Below the pieces are notes generated by a model that was not told the DNA's origin, made no database searches, and worked only from the letters and a program-made list of their open reading frames with translations. DNA of 11,847 bases. It comes from Acidobacteriota bacterium. Lineage in GTDB: Bacteria; Acidobacteriota; Terriglobia; Terriglobales; Acidobacteriaceae. The stretch spans positions 1-11,847 of the forward strand of contig JAJXZK010000181.1 in assembly GCA_021780095.1 (NCBI GenBank). The letters run 5' to 3'. Below, piece after piece: positions 6,459 through 11,847 of the stretch (position 1 is its first letter; every line of letters begins with the position of its first letter). Both the position numbers and the translations under genes were made by a program.

Positions 6459-7979
6459 TTAGACGGTTTCAAGTTCCGCGCACGTCGGATTTTCGACCAG
6501 TCGCGAACGGTCACTTAGGCTGCGCTTGGTTGCAGCGGCGCGGCGGTAGGATTCAGGCGCGCCCTCCAACAATTTCGCAATCACATCCGCGGCGCTATAC
6601 GTGGATTGCCCCGGCGGAAGAAACATGGGCACGCTGCACAAATCATCGCCGGCGGTCACAATTCCTTGCTCCGTTCGACTGCCATTTCTTACCTGCGGAT
6701 AACCGATATTTGCCAGCAGCGCGTTGCAAAGACACTTTCTTCCCGCCGCATCCTCCGCGTTTCCGCCTTTCGCCACATACACGCTCTGGGGCTCAGCGGC
6801 ACAGCGATATCCAATCGTTCCTTCTGGAGTTCGATAGGGCTCATGCAAAAATCCAAGATCGCAAATTCGTGGTCTCGCCGCGTAGACATCCGGCTCGGAG
6901 CCGGTGCCCTCAAGGCGCGCCACCTTGAAGGGAAATCTTGTCGGCGATGCCAGCGGATCCGTAAAAACTTTCGCCTCGCCCACAATCGCTTTCTGAAGCA
7001 GCGCGTGCTTGTAATCTTCCCGCAGGCCCGACTCCTCAGAGAATTCAAACGCAGTTCCCACCTGAACTCCCGCCGCCCCCCGCGCCAGCGCCTCGCGCAG
7101 CTTCTCCGGATGTCCATAGCCACCGGCCAGCCAGAACGGCACTCCCAGTTCGCACAGCTTCGCAATGTCGATCGCATCCCGCTCGCCGTACATCGGTTCG
7201 CCGGCATTCGACAACTGCATCTTGCCCCGCGGCGGAGCGTTATGGCCGCCCGCGCTTTTCATCTCCACCACCAACCCGTCAACGCGGCCGTTGGCTTTCT
7301 TCACCATCGTGGTCGCCAGTGTGTTGGAGGACACAATAGCGAAAAAGTTCGGCCGCGTGAGCGGGCCCACTTCACACTCCATGTAGTCTCGCGGATCAAA
7401 GTGTGCCGTATTGTCGTCACCCTCCTCCGCGCCCGTCACATGGATTGTGTACTCCGAGGGTTGATGCTCGACGTAGCCATCCAGCAGACCAGGGATTTTT
7501 AGCGGAATGCCCGCACCCATAATGACGGTTCCCACTCCCGCGAGCATGGCGCCATAAATCGTCGCCAGGTGCGCCGTCTGAATTTTCTCCAGGTAATTGA
7601 TGCCCACCGGATTGTCGTGGCCTTCGCGCGCCAGAAACACTTCGACAAAATTGCTGACAATATCCAGCTCAATCAATTCGCGCGAATTGCATTTCTCGTG
7701 TCGAGGCACCGCTCGATATGGTGTCCGCTCGCCCTTGCCGCCTGCAATATAGAATCGCTGCCAAACGCTATCCGCCATCGCCGGAAAAGGAAACGCATCT
7801 ACGCCGCGACGCATATGCCCGCCTGGATCGCCATCCTGTAAGCGCCGCGCAAAAATTTGATCGAGCGCTGTTCCGGAGACAACGCCAAGTTGTCCAAGCC
7901 GCGAGACCACATTTGCCAGGCGCCAGTTCGACACGCCCGCGCCCATGCCGCCTTGAATGATCAGGGGAGAAGTATTCAT
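6459..7979 (-). CDS. Nitronate monooxygenase (2-nitropropane dioxygenase) family flavoprotein, long form
   Basis: From Met at 7979 the protein has 506 residues; upstream in-frame codons to 8156 show no homology, and GGAG sits a few nt before this Met. It starts at the first FMN-barrel strand (PLIIQGGMGAGVSNWRLA, 5-22), then GVVSGTAL, GVGTVIMGAGIPLKIPG (about 148-164), SAGGHNAPP at 242-250 with the likely catalytic His246, LAGGYG at 284-289 and GVQVGTAF at 304-311, the phosphate-binding end of the barrel. The family (NMO, FabK, PfaD) oxidises nitronates or reduces enoyl thioesters with FMN. This form is about 150 residues longer than typical NMO, with a C-terminal extension holding KCLCNALLANIGYPQ near 415. 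The exact reaction is therefore uncertain. It is divergent from hemY and 204 nt upstream of the stress gene on the same strand. Confidence 0.78.
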   Translation of the reverse strand: MNTSPLIIQGGMGAGVSNWRLANVVSRLGQLGVVSGTALDQIFARRLQDGDPGGHMRRGVDAFPFPAMADSVWQRFYIAGGKGERTPYRAVPRHEKCNSRELIELDIVSNFVEVFLAREGHDNPVGINYLEKIQTAHLATIYGAMLAGVGTVIMGAGIPLKIPGLLDGYVEHQPSEYTIHVTGAEEGDDNTAHFDPRDYMECEVGPLTRPNFFAIVSSNTLATTMVKKANGRVDGLVVEMKSAGGHNAPPRGKMQLSNAGEPMYGERDAIDIAKLCELGVPFWLAGGYGHPEKLREALARGAAGVQVGTAFEFSEESGLREDYKHALLQKAIVGEAKVFTDPLASPTRFPFKVARLEGTGSEPDVYAARPRICDLGFLHEPYRTPEGTIGYRCAAEPQSVYVAKGGNAEDAAGRKCLCNALLANIGYPQVRNGSRTEQGIVTAGDDLCSVPMFLPPGQSTYSAADVIAKLLEGAPESYRRAAATKRSLSDRSRLVENPTCAELETV

Positions 7980-8110
7980 CGCGACTCCATTCTTGCACTC
8001 TGCGCCCGGAGAGTCTGTCTTACTTTTGTAATTTTCAAGACCACGGTTGCCGCATCGCCAACTTGCGCCTGCACTTGTCTCCAGCAAACACCTCCCGACC
8101 AAACCTGCGA

Positions 8111-8126
8111 TGTGACCTTCATCACT
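8111..8126. promoter_or_regulatory. Second CRP/FNR-family operator-like dyad in the divergent flavoprotein/hemY promoter region
   Basis: TGTGA-CCTTCA-TCACT, with exactly the half-sites of the site at 6339-6354. Its centre is 126 nt before the hemY ATG and 139 nt before the flavoprotein ATG. On the + strand, TACCGT (8148-8153, TAnnnT) lies where a -10 would sit if the dyad were centred at -41.5, the class II activator position; this is suggestive only, because the hexamer carries little information. Either or both divergent genes could be controlled. Confidence 0.5.
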
Positions 8127-8174
8127 GCATCCCCCTGTTTGAATCGTTACCGTCATGGATAGAGAAGCGGTTTA

Positions 8175-8204
8175 TGCAGCCTCCCCGCATCACCTCAGGC
8201 TGCA
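8175..8204. repeat. 8-bp perfect inverted repeat in the hemY leader
   Basis: TGCAGCCT (8175-8182) and AGGCTGCA (8197-8204) are perfect reverse complements 14 nt apart, ending about 40 nt before the hemY start. It could be an operator or a hairpin in the 5' leader. There is no T-run after it, so it is not an obvious attenuator. Confidence 0.35.
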
Positions 8205-8244
8205 ATGGTCCGCATCTGCAAGCGCAAGTACAGTAGGCGATGGC

Positions 8245-9876
8245 ATGAAAAATATTGTGATCATTGGCGGAGGGATTACCGGGCTGGCCACCGCTTTTTA
8301 CCTGCAGCAATATGCGCCCGCCGGTATTCAGACCACGTTGATTGAGAGCTCCCCGCGACTCGGCGGGAAAATTCTCACCGCCCATCAGGACGGCTTTACG
8401 GCTGAATGCGGCCCCGATTCCTTCATCACACAGAAACCTGCAGCCATCACACTTTGTCGCGATCTCGGCCTCACGGATCAACTCATTGGTTCCAGCATCG
8501 GCAAACCGACCTACGTCTGGAATCGAGGCGATCTGCATCCCATTCCGGAAGGAATGATGCTCATGGCCCCCACCATGATGCTTCCCTTCCTGCGCTCGCG
8601 GCTCATCTCCTGGCGCGGAAAATTGCGCATGGGTATGGAGTTGCTGATTCCGCGCCGCGAAGATTCCGGCGACGAAAGTCTGGCCAGTTTTACGCGCCGT
8701 CGTCTAGGTGCGGAAGCGCTCGAAAAAATTGCGGCTCCTTTAATGGCAGGCATCTTCGCTGCGGACCCTGAAAAGCTTGGCCTCGAAAGCACCTTCCCCA
8801 TGTTTCTGGAGATGGAGAAGCAGCACGGCAGCCTGCTGCGCGGCATTCTCAAAAGAAATCGCGCCAAAGCACGCAATCCTGTTCCCGCCGGCTCTAAGCC
8901 CAAGCCCTCTCCCATGTTCATGACACTGAAGGGTGGCCTGGAGCAGCTTGTCGAAGCTCTTGTCGCCCGTCTCACGCTGGAGAAAGTCCGCCTCAACTCC
9001 AAAGTCGTGTGCGTCAACCGCGTGCTGGATCGCTACCAAATCGATCTGAACGATGGCACCCGGCTCTGGGCCGACGAAATCGTGTTCGCTACCCCCGCGG
9101 ATGTCACCGCTGACCTGGTTCGCGGCATCGAACCTGTGCTCGCGTTCAAGCTGCGCGCCATTCGCTATGTCTCCACCGCCACGGTTTCACTCGCCTTCAA
9201 ACGCAGCGATTTGAAAACGCCCCTGCATGGCACCGGCTTTCTGGTTCCTCATTCTGCCCACCGTCGGATCACCGCCTGCTCCTGGTCGTCACAAAAGTTT
9301 TCCCATCGCGCGCCCGACGACTGTGAACTCATTCGTGTCTTCATTGGCGGCGCCCGCGCAGAATCCCTAGCGGAGCAGGATGACGCTGCCCTGATTCAAT
9401 TGGCTCGCGAAGAACTGCGCGCCATCATGTGCATCGACGCCGAGCCGGTGTTCGCCAAAGCCTATCGCTGGTCGAAAGCCAATCCACAATATGACGTGGG
9501 TCACGGCGCGCGCATCGAAGAAATCGAACGCATCGTCGCGTGGCATCCGGGACTGCATCTAGCTGGCGCAGCCTACCATGGCGCCGGAATTCCAGACTGC
9601 ATCACCAGCGGCATCAAGACCGCGAGCAACATCGCCAACAGACTCACCAATCCCGAGTCGGTAAACGAACCTGGGCCGCTCGCAGACTCCGTTTCTCTCA
9701 AGGAGAAGACAAATTATGACTTCCGTCGATATTCGAACGCTCGCTACCACGACTCCCCGGCCATCCCATCGCCCTTCGGCCCACGACTACTCAAAGAATC
9801 CCATGCTGGTCTATTGGGAGATGACCCAGGCCTGCGCCCTGGCCTGTCGCCACTGTCGCGCCGAGGCCGTTTCTGA
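8245..9876 (+). CDS. hemY: HemY-type protoporphyrinogen/coproporphyrinogen oxidase
   Basis: This FAD-dependent oxidase (also called hemG or cgoX in annotations) converts protoporphyrinogen IX or coproporphyrinogen III to the porphyrin. It begins MKNIVIIGGGITGLA with the dinucleotide motif at residues 8-13, followed by LIESSPRLGGKI, ECGPDSFI, a central GGLEQLVEAL segment, VFATPAD and the C-terminal FAD site HLAGAAYHGAGIPDCI. The start at 8245 puts the Rossmann motif at the N-terminus and has AGG seven nt upstream; the frame runs back to 8155 without homology. Family similarity ends near residue 467 (about 9645), but the frame continues to TGA at 9874-9876, giving 543 residues and overlapping the radical SAM gene by 161 nt. 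The extra tail looks like out-of-frame translation, so a lost stop or a small indel near 9640-9716 is likely. Confidence 0.88.
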   Translation: MKNIVIIGGGITGLATAFYLQQYAPAGIQTTLIESSPRLGGKILTAHQDGFTAECGPDSFITQKPAAITLCRDLGLTDQLIGSSIGKPTYVWNRGDLHPIPEGMMLMAPTMMLPFLRSRLISWRGKLRMGMELLIPRREDSGDESLASFTRRRLGAEALEKIAAPLMAGIFAADPEKLGLESTFPMFLEMEKQHGSLLRGILKRNRAKARNPVPAGSKPKPSPMFMTLKGGLEQLVEALVARLTLEKVRLNSKVVCVNRVLDRYQIDLNDGTRLWADEIVFATPADVTADLVRGIEPVLAFKLRAIRYVSTATVSLAFKRSDLKTPLHGTGFLVPHSAHRRITACSWSSQKFSHRAPDDCELIRVFIGGARAESLAEQDDAALIQLAREELRAIMCIDAEPVFAKAYRWSKANPQYDVGHGARIEEIERIVAWHPGLHLAGAAYHGAGIPDCITSGIKTASNIANRLTNPESVNEPGPLADSVSLKEKTNYDFRRYSNARYHDSPAIPSPFGPRLLKESHAGLLGDDPGLRPGLSPLSRRGRF

Positions 9877-10849
9877 TCCTCACCCGGATCAGTTGACGAA
9901 CGCGGAGAGCAAAGATCTGCTGCGCCAGATTGCCGCCTTCGATAAGCCGCATCTCATCCTGACCGGTGGAGATCCGCTGAAGCGCACCGACATTTTCGAC
10001 CTGATCGATGAAGCCCGCAGCCTTGGCCTCACGGTCTCCATCACCCCCAGCGCCACTCCGGAACTCACGCGCGACAAATTGGAAAACTTGAAAGCTCACG
10101 GCATCGACAGCCTCGGCCTCAGTCTCGACGGTTCCACCGCCGCGCGCCATGAGGCGGTTCGCGGCGTCCCCGGCTGCTTCGACTGGACCATCCGCGCCAT
10201 GAAGGATGCCGGCGAATTAGGATTTCCCATTCAGGTGAACACCCTGGTTTCCGAGGAAACTGCCGACGATCTGCCCGCCATCTTCGAGTTACTGAAGTCC
10301 ATGAAGGTGATGCGCTGGAGTCTCTTCTTCCTGATCGCCGTCGGCCGCGGTAAGACGCTGCAGCCCGTCTCCCCGCAGCACGGAGAAGAACTGATGCGAT
10401 GGATCTACGACCTCTCCCGCACCGCCCCGTTTCAAGTCAAGACCACCGAAGCGCCGTCGTACCGTCGCATCGCCCTCACCGAGATGCGCCGCGAAGGAAT
10501 GTCCGCCCAGGAAATCGAACGCACGCCTGTCTATCGCGGCTTCGGCATTCGCGACGGCCACGGAATTATGTTCGTCTCCAACCAGGGCGATGTCTATCCC
10601 GCCGGTTTTCTGCCTCTCGCCGTCGGCAACGTGCGCAACGACAGCCTGGCAAACATATATCGCAATTCGCCCATCTTTCAAGGGCTGCACACGCCCAGCC
10701 AGTTCAAGGGCAAATGTGGCCGGTGCGAATATTCTGCCTTGTGCGGCGGCTCCCGTGCCCGCGCCTTCGCCTACACCGGTGATCCCCTAGCCAGCGATCC
10801 CTTCTGTCCGTATCAGCCCAAAGCCCACCCGCAAGCGACGACTCTCTAG
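9716..10849 (+). CDS. Radical SAM/SPASM protein, AhbD/NirJ/PqqE-like
   Basis: The 377-residue enzyme has the radical SAM cluster motif CxxxCxxC at C40, C44, C47 (ACALACRHC), GGDP after strand two, and a C-terminal SPASM-like segment (about 332-368) with C334, C337, C343 and C364 around CGGSRARAFAYTGDP. The region before it reads YPAGFLPLAVGNVR, with Ala where many SPASM proteins have Cys, as in tetrapyrrole-modifying members. AhbD decarboxylates Fe-coproporphyrin to heme and NirJ acts in heme d1 synthesis; location directly after hemY supports a heme-related role, but the substrate is not proven. The start ATG 9716 follows AAGGAG (9700-9705, 10-nt gap); its ATG shares bases with an out-of-frame TGA (9717-9719), suggesting an ancestral ATGA junction with hemY. 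Confidence 0.82.
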   Translation: MTSVDIRTLATTTPRPSHRPSAHDYSKNPMLVYWEMTQACALACRHCRAEAVSDPHPDQLTNAESKDLLRQIAAFDKPHLILTGGDPLKRTDIFDLIDEARSLGLTVSITPSATPELTRDKLENLKAHGIDSLGLSLDGSTAARHEAVRGVPGCFDWTIRAMKDAGELGFPIQVNTLVSEETADDLPAIFELLKSMKVMRWSLFFLIAVGRGKTLQPVSPQHGEELMRWIYDLSRTAPFQVKTTEAPSYRRIALTEMRREGMSAQEIERTPVYRGFGIRDGHGIMFVSNQGDVYPAGFLPLAVGNVRNDSLANIYRNSPIFQGLHTPSQFKGKCGRCEYSALCGGSRARAFAYTGDPLASDPFCPYQPKAHPQATTL

Positions 10850-10880
10850 CCTACAAGTCTCCACTTTGAAATCCATATGC

Positions 10881-10906
10881 CCCACATCTCGCTTTTGAGA
10901 TGTGGG
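10881..10906. repeat. Perfect 10-bp hairpin, REP-like or terminator after the radical SAM gene
   Basis: CCCACATCTC (10881-10890) and GAGATGTGGG (10897-10906) are exact reverse complements around the six-base loop GCTTTT. It lies 31 nt after the radical SAM stop. There is no T-tract after either arm, so it is not a classical intrinsic terminator; the stem sequence and the nearby transposase remnant favour a REP-type element that may still end transcription. Confidence 0.6.
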
Positions 10907-11037
10907 ATATTCGGCCGCAGGATTTGTTGACCGATGGATTGGGCAACGCCTACGCGTACAATGCAGATGGAATGATCACGTCGAGCAGTGAAGTGGCAGG
11001 CACGGCGGGTGGCCGTCCTAAACCTCAAGTCGGTTGA
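10906..11037 (+). pseudogene. Scrap of a YD-repeat (RHS-type) protein
   Basis: Frame reading DLLTDGLGNAYAYNADGM (from about 10918) then ITSSSEV matches the YD-repeat consensus (D-x-LGN-x-Y-x-Y-(N/D)-A-(D/E)-G-x-I-T-S) of RHS/wall-associated proteins. After about 10993 the frame runs into the repeat block at 11003 and stops at TGA 11035-11037. Only one repeat unit is left, so it is a remnant of a gene lost or broken here. The homology is short; confidence is moderate. Confidence 0.45.
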
Positions 11038-11055
11038 CTCATGCACCGGGGTGCC

Positions 11056-11289
11056 CTCGTGTGGAGCGACAAGAAGCGAATGGAGAAACTGCGATACATG
11101 CATCGCAACCCGGTTGTCAGAGGTTTGGTCGAGAATCCGGAGGATTGGGCATGGTCGAGCTTCCGGCATTATTTAACGGGAATAGAGGGCGTGGTTGAAA
11201 TCGAGTCGGAGTGGGCGGCACGAAAGCGCGAGGCAATGGGAACCCGCTCCACAGTGCGTGCCGGTTCTGTCATCCAGTTCCCGCCCTAG
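11056..11289 (+). pseudogene. 5'-truncated REP-associated tyrosine transposase (RAYT, Y1/IS200-like)
   Basis: An open frame from ATG 11041 to TAG 11287-11289 encodes 82 residues; from about residue 7 it reads VWSDKKRMEKLRYMHRNPV, then RGLVENPEDWAWSSFRHYL and a VVEIES tail, the typical C-terminal part of RAYTs, where the Tyr in RYMHRNPV is the likely catalytic residue. The N-terminal half with the HUH metal motif is absent, and similarity starts exactly at the end of the GGGTGCCC repeat arm, so the first residues from 11041 are repeat-derived. No ribosome site of note. It cannot be active by itself. RAYTs are domesticated transposases that mobilise REP hairpins; the hairpins at both sides fit this. 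Confidence 0.72.
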
Positions 11290-11304
11290 CCAAGCTAGGA
11301 CGGG
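11280..11304. repeat. Hairpin at the 3' end of the RAYT remnant
   Basis: CCCG-C-CCTAGC (11280-11290), loop CAA, GCTAGG-A-CGGG (11294-11304): a ten-pair stem with one C/A mismatch. It overlaps the TAG stop of the transposase remnant and is followed by GGGGCACCC-type repeat sequence. No T-run follows, so REP-like rather than a standard terminator. Confidence 0.5.
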
Positions 11305-11349
11305 GCACCCATCTTCTATCCATGGATGAACATATCGGCTGAGACTTAG

Positions 11350-11532
11350 CATGGGCCACCCGCCGGCAAGTCGCCTATTCCCAGTGTCCCTGTGCGAACG
11401 GCATTACAACAATTATTCCCTAACGAACTTATCCTTGAGATTCCAGGAGCTACGGACCGGGGCAGTGCATATACAACGATAAACGTCCCTCAGTCGTTGG
11501 GTTGCCCAGTTGGAACGTACGCTGAAGATTAG
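11350..11532 (+). pseudogene. C-terminal remnant of an unidentified reading frame
   Basis: After TAG at 11347 a frame is open to TAG 11530-11532. From about 11366 it reads KSPIPSVPVRTALQQLF, then LILEIPGATDRGSAYTTI and NVPQSLGCPVGTYAED. It has no start codon with a ribosome site and looks protein-like, so it may be the tail of a gene cut off by the repeat island; it is in the same phase as the YD-repeat scrap, which may be chance. I do not recognise the family. Its stop overlaps the AGGAG ribosome site of the next gene, as in a closely spaced gene pair. Confidence 0.3.
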
Positions 11533-11541
11533 GAGACACGT

Positions 11542-11847
11542 ATGCGTCTAAAATATTCTTGGTTTATCGCCTGCCTATGGTTTGCAAGTCTTTGTGCATA
11601 TGCTCAGTCATATCCGGTGCCGGTATCGATTAGCCGAATATTCGATGTCCCAGATGTAAACGCCGCCGCCGTCTCATTGCATGTCAAGTCACGAGATGGA
11701 AAAGATTTGTATAAATTGCAATGCCATGCGAGCGGTTATATGGGTGATTCAACGTTCGACTATAGCGGATACTTTGAGTGCCGCCTCATTCTGTCCGACG
11801 GCCAAAACACGTACAGCACGCTTTTGACTGAAGATTTGGATCAGAGT
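11542..11847 (+). CDS. Secreted protein of unknown function (3' end outside window)
   Basis: ATG 11542 follows AGGAG (11531-11535) with six nt spacing. The 102 visible residues start with a signal peptide: MRLK, a hydrophobic core YSWFIACLWFASLCA, and an AYA-QS cleavage site near residue 22. The mature part contains SISRIFDVPDVNAAAVSL, then LYKLQCHASGY, DYSGYFECRLILSDG and YSTLLTEDLDQS, with two Cys that could form a disulfide. I cannot name the family. The local base composition is visibly more AT-rich than in the metabolic genes, as in accessory regions. It probably acts in the periplasm or outside the cell. Confidence 0.7.
   Translation, partial: MRLKYSWFIACLWFASLCAYAQSYPVPVSISRIFDVPDVNAAAVSLHVKSRDGKDLYKLQCHASGYMGDSTFDYSGYFECRLILSDGQNTYSTLLTEDLDQS

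Larger units (their letters stand above)
11003..11365. mobile_element. REP/RAYT island bracketed by nested inverted repeats
   Basis: Outer arms: CGGCGGGTGGCC (11003-11014) and GGCCACCCGCCG (11354-11365), a perfect 12-bp inverted repeat. Inner arms: GGGTGCCC (11049-11056) and GGGCACCC (11303-11310). A further pair is CGTCCTA (11014-11020)/TAGGACG (11296-11302). The transposase remnant lies inside, its similarity beginning right after the left inner arm. The two sides look like related REP-type repeats in opposite orientation. No target-site duplication was recognised. Confidence 0.55.

Noticed and set aside
6606..7502. 298-codon open frame on the + strand inside the flavoprotein gene
   Set aside because: It lies antisense to a gene with clear family motifs, is rich in Arg/His/Ser as antisense frames of GC-rich genes are, and shows no recognisable domain.
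8010..8040. TTGAAA-like -35 (minus strand) for the flavoprotein gene
   Set aside because: No matching -10 hexamer at 16-18 nt; the Acidobacteria promoter consensus is too uncertain for this to stand.
11319..11328. ATCCATGGAT palindrome
   Set aside because: A single short palindrome in repeat-rich DNA; expected by chance and without other support.
1..11847. CRISPR array, tRNA or rRNA genes, riboswitch, prophage
   Set aside because: No regularly spaced direct repeats, no cloverleaf or rRNA-like segment, and no phage genes were seen on either strand.

Overview
The window is about 11.8 kb of moderately GC-rich DNA, dense with genes. Protein style, the gene mix and the remnant of a REP-associated tyrosine transposase (RAYT) among REP-like repeats suggest an acidobacterium (Terriglobia/Koribacter-like). 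This is an inference from the sequence; no database search was possible.

Layout. (1) Positions 1-4656, + strand: a tightly packed operon. It begins with the 3' end of a probable alpha/beta hydrolase, then an SDR/epimerase-like protein, a DapA/NanA-superfamily lyase, a Gfo/Idh/MocA oxidoreductase and a NagA-like deacetylase. Junctions are 11 nt, a TAATG overlap, 31 nt (TTG start) and an ATGA overlap. Together they look like a catabolic pathway for a sugar or amino-sugar acid whose substrate I cannot name. (2) Positions 4687-6254, - strand: a tandem universal stress protein followed 23 nt later by a six-helix HdeD/DUF308-type membrane protein; the pair converges on the operon. (3) Positions 6459-7979, - strand: a long nitronate monooxygenase-family flavoprotein. 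(4) Positions 8245-10849, + strand: a HemY-type protoporphyrinogen/coproporphyrinogen oxidase overlapping a radical SAM/SPASM protein of AhbD/NirJ/PqqE type, probably a tetrapyrrole (heme) pair. (5) Positions 10850-11541: a decayed island with a perfect hairpin, a YD-repeat (RHS) scrap, a 5'-truncated RAYT bracketed by nested inverted repeats, and the end of an unidentified reading frame. (6) From 11542: the start of a secreted protein that runs off the window.

Two CRP/FNR-type dyads with identical half-sites (TGTGA-N6-TCACT) lie upstream of the stress gene (6339-6354) and in the divergent region between the flavoprotein and hemY (8111-8126). Stress protein, flavoprotein, heme oxidase and radical SAM enzyme fit a common oxygen- or redox-responsive regulon. 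The most promising under-described items are the sugar-acid operon, with altered key residues in several of its enzymes, and the hemY/radical SAM pair.
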